In this document: positions 16,940-25,349 of the stretch, one piece after another
How the letters are laid out: each line of letters opens with the position of its first letter
Numbering within the stretch: position 1 is the stretch's first letter
Assembly (NCBI GenBank): GCA_026400375.1
Contig: JAPLPG010000244.1
Location: forward strand, 1-42,266
DNA: 42,266 nucleotides
Origin: Novosphingobium sp.
Lineage (GTDB): Bacteria; Pseudomonadota; Alphaproteobacteria; Sphingomonadales; Sphingomonadaceae
Direction: 5' to 3'
Notes under the pieces: model-generated
Told to the model about the DNA's origin: nothing
The model's database searches: none
What the model saw: the letters and a program-made list of their open reading frames with translations, nothing else
Translations under genes and position numbers: made by a program

Positions 16940-17947
16940 ATGGCTGCTACCAGATCCCAGATGCGATCCAGCAATCTCCCACAAAGCTACGCGCCATCGG
17001 CGCTGAAGACTCTCGAAACCGAAATACAAGGCCTGCAGTCGCTCAAGGCAATTCTTGAAACGCCATCCTTCCGCAGCGCGCTCGATCGCGCGATCATTGC
17101 CATGGCGCGCACCGAAGGCCGCATCATCGTCAGCGGAATGGGAAAAAGCGGCCATGTCGGCCGGAAGATTGCCGCCACCTTGCGCTCCACCGGCACCCCG
17201 GCGCTGTTCCTGCATCCGGGCGAAGCCAGCCACGGAGACCTCGGGCTGATTTCCGACAAGGACGTCGTCTTTGCGATCACCTGGTCGGGTGAAACCAGCG
17301 AACTCACGGATATCTACGACTATTGCAACCGTTTCGGTGTAACTTTGATCGTGGCGACGGCATGGCCCGAAAGCACGGCCGCGCAGGCCGCCGACATCTG
17401 CTTGAACCTGCCGCTGGTGCGCGAAGCCTGCCCGAACGATCTTGCGCCGACTACCTCGACCACGCTCCAGATCGTGCTGGGCGATGTGCTGGCCGTCGCC
17501 CTGATCGAGGCACGCGGCTTCTCGCCTTCGGATTTCCGGGTGTTTCATCCCGGCGGCAATCTCGGGGCAAAGCTGGTCATCGTCGATCAGATCATGGGCA
17601 CGGATGCCGCGATCCCCAAGGTCGGCCGCACGGCCACGCTCAGCATGGCCACCATCGAGATGAGCAGGAAGCGCTATGGCGCCACCGCCGTCGTCGATGA
17701 TGGCGACAAGCTCGTCGGCGTGTTCACCGATGGCGATCTGCGCCGCTGCATCGCCGTGCACGATCTGGGTGACGCCATCGAACTGCACATGTCGCCCAAT
17801 CCGGTCTCCGTCCCGCCCGGCACCCTGTGCAGCGAAGCCCTGCGCATCATGAACGAAAACGCCGTGTCGGTGCTCTTCGTCGAAGACAAGGGCAAGGTCG
17901 TCGGCGTGGTGCACATGCACGATGTGGTCAGGACCGGCATTGTGTGA
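16940..17947 (+). CDS. kpsF: Arabinose-5-phosphate isomerase, KpsF/KdsD type
   Basis: A 335-residue enzyme that isomerises ribulose-5-phosphate to arabinose-5-phosphate, the substrate of KdsA. A SIS domain spans ~45-190 with SGMGKSGHVGRKIAATL, HPGEASHGDLG (active-site His98) and TWSGETSELTD; FHPGGNLGAKL carries the second conserved His203. Two CBS domains follow (~215-270 and ~283-335; DQIMGTDAAIP, VVDDGDKLVGVFTDGDLRR, HMHDVV). It is the first gene of an operon with kdsB, a histidine phosphatase, kpsC and a glycosyltransferase. Its stop codon overlaps the start region of kdsB. Confidence 0.93.
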   Translation: MAATRSQMRSSNLPQSYAPSALKTLETEIQGLQSLKAILETPSFRSALDRAIIAMARTEGRIIVSGMGKSGHVGRKIAATLRSTGTPALFLHPGEASHGDLGLISDKDVVFAITWSGETSELTDIYDYCNRFGVTLIVATAWPESTAAQAADICLNLPLVREACPNDLAPTTSTTLQIVLGDVLAVALIEARGFSPSDFRVFHPGGNLGAKLVIVDQIMGTDAAIPKVGRTATLSMATIEMSRKRYGATAVVDDGDKLVGVFTDGDLRRCIAVHDLGDAIELHMSPNPVSVPPGTLCSEALRIMNENAVSVLFVEDKGKVVGVVHMHDVVRTGIV

Positions 17948-18776
17948 AGCCGCAGGCGGACCCCCGGTCCCCGACCTGATCGTCGTTCCCGCGCGCTACG
18001 GATCAAGCCGCCTGCCCGGCAAGCCGCTGCTCCCCATAGCCGGCCGCACCCTGCTCGAACGCGTCGTCGCCATCGCCCGCGCAGCCGCAGACCTCGCCGG
18101 GAACTGCGCCGTGCTGGTCGCCACCGATGACCAGCGCATCGCCGATCACGCGCGCGCGCTCGGCGTCGCCTGCGCCATGACCGCGCCCGATCTCGATTCC
18201 GGCACCGTCCGCGCCCACGCCGCCGCCCGCCAGCAAGCGTCGCCGCCTCTGCGCGTCATCAACCTCCAGGGCGATGCCCCGTTCATCCCCCCCGCCATCG
18301 TCGCCAACCTCCTGCAAACCCTGCGCAGCGGCAGCGCAGACGTCGCCACCCCTGTCTTCGCGCTCGACTGGCCCCGCCTCGATCGCCTGCGCGCGCACAA
18401 GCAGGCCGCCCCGTTCAGCGGCACCACCTGCATCCGCGCCGCCGACGGCCGGGCGCTGTGGTTTTCCAAGGCGATCATCCCCGCCCTGCGCAACGAGGCA
18501 GACTTGCGCGCCGCCGCCCCGCTCTCGCCGGTATGGCAGCATCTCGGGCTCTACGGCTACACCCTGCCTGCGCTGGACTGGTTCGCCGCCGCCCCGCCCG
18601 GCGCCTATGAAGCCCTCGAAGGCCTTGAACAGCTTCGCTTTCTCGAAGGCGGGCTGCGGGTCGATACCGTCCCGGTCGAAGTCCCCGCCCACCTGCTGTC
18701 GGGGATCGATACCCCGCAGGACCTTGCCAGCGCCGAGGAATCGATTACCCGCTACGGCGATCCCTTCCCGGCCTGA
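17940..18776 (+). CDS. kdsB: CMP-Kdo synthetase (3-deoxy-manno-octulosonate cytidylyltransferase), divergent
   Basis: A ~278-residue nucleotidyltransferase that would activate Kdo with CTP for KpsC and KpsS. It has LIVVPARYGSSRLPGKPL, ATDDQRIADHARALG, LQGDAPFIPP, HLGLYGY, ALEGLEQLRFLEGG and SGIDTPQDL. Several normally fixed residues differ: QGDEP is QGDAP (110-114), SGTER is SGTVR, and FSRA is FSKA (175-178). TTG 17940 is preferred because AGGA lies 7 bases before it and the overlap with kpsF is short; ATG 17922 is the alternative. The family is clear, but the exact ulosonic acid used is less certain because of these changes. Confidence 0.85.
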   Translation: MCEAAGGPPVPDLIVVPARYGSSRLPGKPLLPIAGRTLLERVVAIARAAADLAGNCAVLVATDDQRIADHARALGVACAMTAPDLDSGTVRAHAAARQQASPPLRVINLQGDAPFIPPAIVANLLQTLRSGSADVATPVFALDWPRLDRLRAHKQAAPFSGTTCIRAADGRALWFSKAIIPALRNEADLRAAAPLSPVWQHLGLYGYTLPALDWFAAAPPGAYEALEGLEQLRFLEGGLRVDTVPVEVPAHLLSGIDTPQDLASAEESITRYGDPFPA

Positions 18777-18788
18777 GCCTTCCTGTTC

Positions 18789-19385
18789 ATGTTAGTCATC
18801 GTCCGCCACGGCAACACCTTCACCGCCGGGGAGCCGCCCCGCCGCATCGGCGCACGCACCGACCTGCCGCTGACGGCGCAAGGCATCACCCAGGCCGAGG
18901 CGCTTGGCGCACACTTCGCCAAACTGGGCTGGCACTTTGCCCGCGCCCTCGTCTCCCCGCTCCTGCGCACGCGCCAGACGGCCGAAGCCATCCTCGCCGC
19001 CCAACCCGCGCCGCCTCCCGTACAAAGCGCCGATTTCCTGCGCGAGATCGATCACGGCCCTGACGAGAACCGCACCGAGGCCGAAGTCCTCGCCCGCATC
19101 GGCCAACCCGCCCTCGCCGCATGGGACGAACGCGCCATCGCCCCGCCCGGCTGGACAGTGGGCGCCGACGAACGCCTCGCCGCCTGGCGCGCCTTGATCG
19201 AAGCGCTCGCCCCCGATCAGCCGCCGACCCTCCTCGTCACCAGCAACGGCGCCGCCCGCTTCGCGCTCATCGCCCTGCCCGCGCCCCCTGCGCACACCCT
19301 GAAGCTGCGCACCGGCAGCTATGGCATCATCCGGTGCGACGCGGCGGGATCGCCCGTTGTCGCAGCATGGGACCAGCGCCCGTGA
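18789..19385 (+). CDS. Histidine phosphatase-family protein, atypical second catalytic motif
   Basis: A 198-residue member of the phosphoglycerate-mutase-like superfamily. The phosphohistidine motif VRHGNT is intact (His7), as is Arg60 in SPLLRTRQTAEAI. The second catalytic His, normally in a (V/T)HGG stretch, is replaced: TLLVTSNGAARF has Asn153. It sits 12 bp after kdsB and its stop overlaps the GTG of kpsC (GTGA), so it belongs to the Kdo/capsule operon. Because no kdsC is in the locus, it may dephosphorylate Kdo-8-phosphate, but this is a guess. Alternatives are another sugar phosphatase or a non-catalytic protein. Confidence 0.8.
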   Translation: MLVIVRHGNTFTAGEPPRRIGARTDLPLTAQGITQAEALGAHFAKLGWHFARALVSPLLRTRQTAEAILAAQPAPPPVQSADFLREIDHGPDENRTEAEVLARIGQPALAAWDERAIAPPGWTVGADERLAAWRALIEALAPDQPPTLLVTSNGAARFALIALPAPPAHTLKLRTGSYGIIRCDAAGSPVVAAWDQRP

Positions 19386-20866
19386 CCCCGCCCCCCTTCC
19401 TGCGCGCGCCCCCCTTCCCGCAGCACAATGCCGTCATCACCGCGCCCGCCCAAGGCCGCAGCACCGTGCCGCCCGATGCCATCGCCCTGCTGCGCAGCGC
19501 ACGCGTCGGTGGCGCGTTCTGGGAAAGCGACGACCCCTGGGCCGCCATTGAAAGCGCAGGCAGCGTCACCGCCCACGGCGATGACGAACGGATCGCCATC
19601 GCCACCGTGCTCGGCGCGGCGGTCACCGTCCTGTCCCCGGGGCGATACGGCGCGCCCGGCGATGAACCCGAAGCCCTGCGCACGCGCCTTGCCATAGCGC
19701 TGGCCGCCTGCGACTGCCTTGATCCGTTCACCGGCAAGGCCACCACCTTTGCCGCCACGGTAGACCTGCTGGCGCAGTGGCGGCGCGAGATTGCGGCCAA
19801 TCGCGCCATCGTTGCCGCCAGTGGGATGGCCTGGTGGAAACGGCGCGAAATCCGGCGCTTCCTGTGGGTGCCCGAACGCCGCCTGCACATCGTGCGCAGC
19901 GCCGCCAGCGCCCTGCGCATTGCCCGGCGCCTGGGCGGCAGCGTGGCCGTCTGGCCCTCACGCGTCTCGCCGCAACTGCTGGCCGATGCCGCGGCGCAGC
20001 ACACCGGCATCGTGCGGGTAGAGGATGGCTTCGTCCGCTCGGTCGGGCTGGGCAGCAATCTGGTGCCGCCGTCCTCGGTGGTGGTCGATGCGCGCGGCAT
20101 TCATTTCGATCCGGCCACGCCCAGCGATCTTGAACATATCCTTGCTACCACCCCCTTCGCCCCGGCGCTCACCGCCCGCGCCAGGGCCCTGCGCCAGACC
20201 ATCGTGGCCGCCGGGATCAGCAAGTATGCCGCAGGCCCCGCCGCCGCGCTGCCGCCGCGCCAGCCCGGCCGCAAGCTGGTTCTGGTCCCGGCGCAAGTCG
20301 AAGACGACATGTCGGTCCTTGCCGGCGGCGGCGGCCTCACCTCCAATCTGGAACTGCTGCGCCGCGTCCGGGCGCTGGAACCCGATGCGGAAATCTGGTT
20401 CCGCCCGCACCCCGATGTCGATGCTGGCCATCGCAAGGGCGCGGTTCCCGATGATCAGGCCCTGCGCCACGCCGATCGCATCGTGCGCGGCGGTGGCATG
20501 GCGCCGCTGCTCGATGTGGTCGATGCCGTCCACGTGCTCACCTCGCTGACCGGGTTCGAAGCCCTGATGCGCGGGCGTGCGGTCACCTGCCACGGCACGC
20601 CGTTCTATGCCGGTTGGGGCCTGACGCAGGATCTGGTTCCCCCGCCACCCGGGCGAGGGCGGCAGCTCTCGCTCGATGAACTCGTCGCCGGCGTGCTGAT
20701 CCTCTACCCGCGCTACCTCGATCCGGTCACCGGCCTGCCCTGCCCGCCAGAGGTGCTGGTTGCCCGCATGGCAGGCGCGCAGGCAACGAATCGGCTGGGA
20801 TGGGTGGCGCCCTTGCGCCGCTGGCAGGGCCGGTTCATGGCCAAGGTCAGGGCACGCCTGCGATGA
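19382..20866 (+). CDS. kpsC: KpsC-like Kdo transferase with a single full module
   Basis: A 494-residue protein. Canonical KpsC carries two glycosyltransferase modules that add alternating beta-Kdo residues to the capsule lipid anchor. Here only one is complete (~170-440): VRVEDGFVRSVGLGS (EDG 214-216), VVVDARGIHFDPATPSDLE, LVPAQVEDDMSV, SNLELLRRVRALEPDAEIWF, HPDVDAG (343-349), SLTGFEALMRG and TPFYAGWGLT. It looks most like the C-terminal module of KpsC. The first ~165 residues contain DPFTG (114-118) and WWKRREIRRFL, the linker that normally joins the two modules, preceded by what may be an eroded end of module one. GTG 19382 overlaps the previous stop. It acts at the inner membrane. Confidence 0.85.
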   Translation: MTPPPFLRAPPFPQHNAVITAPAQGRSTVPPDAIALLRSARVGGAFWESDDPWAAIESAGSVTAHGDDERIAIATVLGAAVTVLSPGRYGAPGDEPEALRTRLAIALAACDCLDPFTGKATTFAATVDLLAQWRREIAANRAIVAASGMAWWKRREIRRFLWVPERRLHIVRSAASALRIARRLGGSVAVWPSRVSPQLLADAAAQHTGIVRVEDGFVRSVGLGSNLVPPSSVVVDARGIHFDPATPSDLEHILATTPFAPALTARARALRQTIVAAGISKYAAGPAAALPPRQPGRKLVLVPAQVEDDMSVLAGGGGLTSNLELLRRVRALEPDAEIWFRPHPDVDAGHRKGAVPDDQALRHADRIVRGGGMAPLLDVVDAVHVLTSLTGFEALMRGRAVTCHGTPFYAGWGLTQDLVPPPPGRGRQLSLDELVAGVLILYPRYLDPVTGLPCPPEVLVARMAGAQATNRLGWVAPLRRWQGRFMAKVRARLR

Positions 20867-22086
20867 ATTCGGTCATCCTCGATATCTCGCGCCTGATTTC
20901 GCGCGTGCGGCACGCAACGCCTTCGGGGGTTGACCGGGTCGAAATGGCCTATGCCCGTGGCCTGCTCGGGATCTATGGCGATGATCTGGCCTTTGCCGCG
21001 GTCCACCCCACCGGGCGCTACGGCAGGATCGGAAACGAAGCCGCGCTCGCCTATCTGGCAGAACTCGAACGCCGCTGGTCGCAGGAAAGCGGCGGCCGGA
21101 GCCAGCGCTCCATCATGCAGGTGCTGCCGTGGATGATGCGCTTGCTGCCGCGCACGCCACCCCGACTGCTGGCCCGCACGCTGCCCGGCACTGGCGTACA
21201 AAGGCCGGTCTATGTGCAGGTCTCCCCGCATCACCTGACCGACCGCCATAAGGTCAGCGGCATCCTTCGCACCGAAAACGCCCGCTTCGTGTGCATGATC
21301 CATGATCTGATCCCGATCGAATATCCCGAATATGCGCGGCCCACGGGCGCTGCGCTGCACCGCCGGCGCATGGATACGGTTGCGGCCTGTGCCGATGCCG
21401 TCATCGTCAATTCGGCCGCCACCGGCCGTTCGTTCCAGCCGTGGATTGCCAGCAGCGGCCGCAGCATTGCCACGCACGTTGCCTTGCTGGGGACAGAGCC
21501 GCTGCCCCCGGCGGCAGACACCCCGCCGCCCGCCCGGCCCTATTTCGTCTGCCTTGGCACGATCGAGCCGCGCAAGAATCACCTCGCCCTGCTCAATCTG
21601 TGGCGCACCTTCGCTGAAACGCTGCCCGCGGCACAGATTCCGCGGCTGGTGGTGATCGGCCGTCGCGGGTGGGAAAACGAACAGGTGCTCGACATGCTCG
21701 ACCGCTGCCCGGCGCTGCAGCCCCATGTCGAAGAGCTTTCGGGCTGTCCGGACTGGCAACTGGCCACCTTGCTGCGCGGCGCCAACGCGCTGCTGATGCC
21801 CTCGTTCGCCGAAGGCTTCGGCATGCCCGTGGCCGAAGCGCTGTCTGTCGGCGTTCCGGTGATCTGCAGCGATATTCCGGCCCATCACGAAGTCGGCAAT
21901 GCTGCGCCCGATTATGTCGATCCGCTCGATGGGCCGGGCTGGAAAGCCCTCATCCTCGATTACGCCGGCAAGGGGCCGCGCTGGTCTGCGCAGATGGCGC
22001 GGCTTGCCCGGTGGCAGGCCCCGACATGGCAGGATCACATGGCCATCGTGGCAGCAGCCATTCAGGATCTGCAACGCCGCGCGTGA
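20863..22086 (+). CDS. Glycosyltransferase, GT4-type
   Basis: A 407-residue GT-B enzyme. The N-terminal half has ILDISRLISRVRHATPSGVD and CMIHDLIPIEYPEYARPTG. The C-terminal nucleotide-sugar half has CLGTIEPRKNHLALL, LVVIGRRGWENEQVLDML and the catalytic EGFGMPVAEALSVGVPVI segment (EX7E). The ATG overlaps the kpsC stop (ATGA), making it the last gene of the kpsF operon. It shares the D-I/V-S-R-L and T-G/S-x-x-R-V-E/V opening with the GTs at 31072 and 36021, so the three are probably related. It may add the first sugar after the Kdo linker or a chain sugar; the sequence does not tell. Confidence 0.88.
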   Translation: MNSVILDISRLISRVRHATPSGVDRVEMAYARGLLGIYGDDLAFAAVHPTGRYGRIGNEAALAYLAELERRWSQESGGRSQRSIMQVLPWMMRLLPRTPPRLLARTLPGTGVQRPVYVQVSPHHLTDRHKVSGILRTENARFVCMIHDLIPIEYPEYARPTGAALHRRRMDTVAACADAVIVNSAATGRSFQPWIASSGRSIATHVALLGTEPLPPAADTPPPARPYFVCLGTIEPRKNHLALLNLWRTFAETLPAAQIPRLVVIGRRGWENEQVLDMLDRCPALQPHVEELSGCPDWQLATLLRGANALLMPSFAEGFGMPVAEALSVGVPVICSDIPAHHEVGNAAPDYVDPLDGPGWKALILDYAGKGPRWSAQMARLARWQAPTWQDHMAIVAAAIQDLQRRA

Positions 22087-22102
22087 TCGCGCGGCCGGCC
22101 CG

Positions 22103-22720
22103 TTACCGCTCGGCCTTGAGCGACTCGACCCGCGATCCCATCACCCGGTCCAGGAACAGCGCGGTAATCGCGTAATTTCCTTCATTTGCGCCAAAGTGAT
22201 GGCGCATGTGATGCTTCTTGAACGGCAGCCACAACCGGCTTTTCATCGGCCACTGGTGGCAGGCATAATGCAGCATGTCGTACACGATATAGCCGACCAG
22301 GAAGCCGATGAAGGCCCAGGTGCTGACGAACCCGAACAGCGCGATGAACAGCAGCCACACCGAACCGGTGATCGGAATGCTGGCAATCGGCGGCATCAGA
22401 TTGCGCAGGGGATCATTCGGCACATCATGATGGTTGCCGTGCATGATATAGACAAAGCTTTGAAACAGCTTGCTCTTCGGCTTCCAATGGAAGGAATACC
22501 GATGAATCACGTATTCGAAGATTCCCCAGAACATCAGGCCGGCCAGGCCCAGCACAGCCGCTTGCAGCACGTTGGCCGATCCCCAGGCCAGCCAGACCAG
22601 CAACGGCATCAGGATAGCCCACGTGATCGCAAAGCCCACCGGCGTAATCACCGTGAGTCGCTCCAGCCACGCATGGCGGAAAAGCTGAACTTGCTGCGCT
22701 TGCGAAGTAGACTCTGCCAT
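22103..22720 (-). CDS. Fatty acid hydroxylase/sterol desaturase-family membrane protein
   Basis: A 205-residue integral membrane di-iron enzyme with four or so hydrophobic segments. The histidine clusters are complete: HRYSFH (73-78), HGNHHDVPND (94-103), HYACHQWP (151-158) and HHMRHH (170-175). HGNHHDVPND with NLMPP resembles the FA2H/Scs7 group, which 2-hydroxylates fatty acyl chains of ceramides. Sphingomonads are known for 2-hydroxymyristate in glycosphingolipids, so such a role is plausible, though carotenoid or other lipid hydroxylation cannot be excluded. ATG 22720 is preferred to GTG 22762. It converges with the GT gene, 16 bp away, and is divergent from the SDR at 22951. Confidence 0.85.
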   Translation of the reverse strand: MAESTSQAQQVQLFRHAWLERLTVITPVGFAITWAILMPLLVWLAWGSANVLQAAVLGLAGLMFWGIFEYVIHRYSFHWKPKSKLFQSFVYIMHGNHHDVPNDPLRNLMPPIASIPITGSVWLLFIALFGFVSTWAFIGFLVGYIVYDMLHYACHQWPMKSRLWLPFKKHHMRHHFGANEGNYAITALFLDRVMGSRVESLKAER

Positions 22721-22950
22721 TAGCGTCTTTCTGGACCTCACGGGACGGTTTCTGTCAATCACAATTCAGTCCGAATGCGCCCTCTTGCCTCAAAGTTTGG
22801 CCAATCGCTCAACAACATGGGCGAACAACAAATCCATTCACCAAAGCTTTCCCGAACTTTGCGCAACGCAGCAATGATTGACTTTGTTCCTGATTGTCGT
22901 GATCGATCTTTACGCACATTGAACGAACTTGGTCGCAGCGGGGATCGGGA

Positions 22951-23742
22951 ATGCTCCAGTTCGGAACTATGCCACCCGGTTTCCGCGTGCTGATCGTTGG
23001 TGCGTCAGGCGAATTGGGTGGCGCACTCGCCGCTGCCTGCGCCCGCGCCGGGGCCAGCCTCTCCTTGTGGGGGCGCGATTCGCAAAAACTCGAACGCGCC
23101 AGCGCACAATGCCTTGCCGCCGGGGCTCGCGCCGTCTCCATCCGATCGCTTGACCTGCGCGATCTCGACGCAGCCTTGCGCGCCATCGCCGCAGAGGACG
23201 ATGAAAGCCCTTTCGACATGGCCGTGTTTGCCGCAGGCCTGGGCGACATTCGCGGCGCGGGACAATCGTTCGAAAACCCGCAGCTTGTCGCCCGGCTGGT
23301 CTCGGTCAACTTCCTTGCACCCTCCGCGCTGGCTTCCGCGCTGGCGCAGCGCATGGCCGGGCGCAGGCACGGGCGGATTGGCTTGATAGGTTCAGCCGCC
23401 AGTTTCCACGCCCTGCCCTTCGCCGCCACCTATGCCAGCTCCAAGGCCGGTCTTGCCCGTTTTGCCGATGCCCTGCGCATCGCCATGCGTCCGCACGGCG
23501 TCAGCGTCACCCTCGTGTCGCCCGGCTTCATCGATACCGCTGCCGCGCACCGCGTGCCGGGGCCAAAGCCCTTCATGCTGTCGCCGGACCGGGCGGCACG
23601 CGCGGTGCTGGCCGCAACATTGCGCGGCAAGGGCCACGCCATCGTGCCCTGGCCGTTTGCCATCCTGCGCCTGATCGTGGCGGCGCTTCCGCGCGTGCTG
23701 CGCGATCCCCTGCTGCGGTCGCTGGCGCCGCCTGGTATCTGA
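22951..23742 (+). CDS. SDR-family oxidoreductase within the capsule locus
   Basis: A 263-residue classical short-chain dehydrogenase. It has VLIVGASGELGGALA (nucleotide loop, ~14-25), FAAGLGDI in place of the usual NNAG, a catalytic Ser148 region (LIGSAAS) and TYASSKAGLARF with Tyr161 and Lys165, then LVSPGFIDT. The C-terminus after ~225 is hydrophobic (FAILRLIVAALPRVL), suggesting membrane association, as in SDRs acting on lipids such as 3-ketosphinganine reductases. Its position next to a fatty-acid hydroxylase fits lipid modification; the substrate is unknown. It has its own 230-bp upstream region, shared divergently with the hydroxylase, in which no sure promoter was seen. Confidence 0.8.
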   Translation: MLQFGTMPPGFRVLIVGASGELGGALAAACARAGASLSLWGRDSQKLERASAQCLAAGARAVSIRSLDLRDLDAALRAIAAEDDESPFDMAVFAAGLGDIRGAGQSFENPQLVARLVSVNFLAPSALASALAQRMAGRRHGRIGLIGSAASFHALPFAATYASSKAGLARFADALRIAMRPHGVSVTLVSPGFIDTAAAHRVPGPKPFMLSPDRAARAVLAATLRGKGHAIVPWPFAILRLIVAALPRVLRDPLLRSLAPPGI

Positions 23743-23770
23743 CCGCCGGTCGCGCAGGTCACGAAACGGT

Positions 23771-25240
23771 TCAATCGTTGCCCAGCAGCACGTCCAGGAT
23801 CAGTTGGTGCAGCCCCGCCGGCGTCACCGCCGCGTCTCGGCTGGCGCCTTCGCGTCTGATCGGCTGACCGTTGCGGTCCAGGCGCAGCATCACATAAGGC
23901 GTATCGCGCGCGCCATCGGGGCTGGTGTGGCCGGGAATGCTGGGCCGGTGATCGCCGAAGAACACCAGCGTGGCCGGGCGCTTCAGCTGCGCCAGTCCTT
24001 CGGCCAGCGTGGCCAGCATCGCATCGCCCTTGCCCAGCAGGCGCAGATACCCGGCGCGCAAGTCTGCATCGTGCGGGCCCGATGTCCAGGGGCCGTGGTT
24101 CTCGATCGTCACCGCATAGATCATCGTCGGCCCGGTTGCCGCCTGCGCCAGCGACAGGATCTCGGCTGCCATCGCCGCATCGGTCACGTATCGGCCCTCT
24201 TCGGGCCGCGGCGGGGCAAAGCGCTCCTCGCCGACCAGTTCGGCAAAGCCGGCTGCGGTCATGATCGCCTGCCGGTTATAGAACCGCATGTCGTGGGGAT
24301 GGACGAACAGGCTGCGCCACCCCGATGGTGCGATCCGCTGCGGCAGGGCGTAACTCGCCTCGCCCAGCGCCGTCAGGAAGGGGTCGAACCGGCGAAAGCC
24401 CAGCGCTTCCTGGCTCCTGCCGAACACCACGCCATATTCAGTGCGCATCGTATAGGCACCAAAGCCATGAACGCAGAGCGTGCCGCTCGCCCATGCCATG
24501 TCCCGCGCCGCGACAAGTCCCGGCAGCATGATCGCCGCATCGCCGAACAGTTGGGCCGGATCGGCAAACGATTCGCACTGGATGATTATCGCCAGCTCGT
24601 CCGGTTGCGGCGGGCGTCCGGCGATTGCGGGCAGCGGCACCGGGTCTTTCGTCTTGCGCCAGCGCCACCAGTGCAGGGCCACGGTCGGGATCAGGCCGTG
24701 CCGCTGCACGTCTGCCTCGCTGTCGGGCACCGCGGCAAGCCTCGTCCACGGCGGCATGGTCATGGTCGGGGCCAGCAGTGCTGCGGCCCCCACCAGCAGC
24801 GCAATGCCGGTCAGGTGGGCAATGGCATCCGGCACGAAGACCCACCACAGCAGGGCGGGCACGATCGGCGCGGCGCAGGCCAGCAGCGCCTTTTGCGTGG
24901 CCGACAGCGCAGAGAAGTAGAACTGCGGGTGCCGGAACACCGCGCCCAGCAGCGCCAGGTCCGAAAACACCAGCGCCTCGCCCAGCATGGCCCGCTTGGC
25001 GTTCGATATCATCGTGAACAGGCCGACCAGCGCCAGCGCCAGCCCTGTCGATACCGCCAGGTTTCCGCTGATGGTCAGGAACACGCCCAGCGGCAGCAGC
25101 GCGATCAGGCCCAGCAGCCACGCTCCCGCCAGCGAACGCGGCCACGGCACGGCGCGCGCTCTCGGGCGGGCCAGGGCATCGAGCATCGCGGACCCGGCCA
25201 TCAGTGCAATAATCGCAAACACTCCCGCGCGCCTTATCAA
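23771..25240 (-). CDS. LtaS-like sulfatase/phosphotransferase-family membrane protein
   Basis: A 489-residue protein. The first ~165 residues hold four or five transmembrane segments; the rest is an alkaline-phosphatase-superfamily domain facing the periplasm. Metal and catalytic positions of the LtaS/MdoB type can be seen: IIIQCESF (Glu223), GAYTMRTEYGVVFG (Thr264 as likely nucleophile), VTIENHGPW and FFGDHRPSIPG. Such enzymes transfer or hydrolyse phosphoglycerol or phosphoethanolamine groups, and relatives are frequent in alphaproteobacterial capsule loci. Decoration of the capsule or membrane glycans is inferred. The start is uncertain: TTG 25240 or GTG 25222. It is convergent with the SDR and divergent from kpsS. 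Confidence 0.75.
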   Translation of the reverse strand: MIRRAGVFAIIALMAGSAMLDALARPRARAVPWPRSLAGAWLLGLIALLPLGVFLTISGNLAVSTGLALALVGLFTMISNAKRAMLGEALVFSDLALLGAVFRHPQFYFSALSATQKALLACAAPIVPALLWWVFVPDAIAHLTGIALLVGAAALLAPTMTMPPWTRLAAVPDSEADVQRHGLIPTVALHWWRWRKTKDPVPLPAIAGRPPQPDELAIIIQCESFADPAQLFGDAAIMLPGLVAARDMAWASGTLCVHGFGAYTMRTEYGVVFGRSQEALGFRRFDPFLTALGEASYALPQRIAPSGWRSLFVHPHDMRFYNRQAIMTAAGFAELVGEERFAPPRPEEGRYVTDAAMAAEILSLAQAATGPTMIYAVTIENHGPWTSGPHDADLRAGYLRLLGKGDAMLATLAEGLAQLKRPATLVFFGDHRPSIPGHTSPDGARDTPYVMLRLDRNGQPIRREGASRDAAVTPAGLHQLILDVLLGND

Positions 25241-25349
25241 CCGCGCCGGTCGATGTCACCGGCCCCGGCCACCCGGGCGGATGCAATTGCTGTTGGAAAT
25301 CTCCAACACGGCCATCGACCCGGCCGATCCTTGGCGTTAGAGCCGCCCC

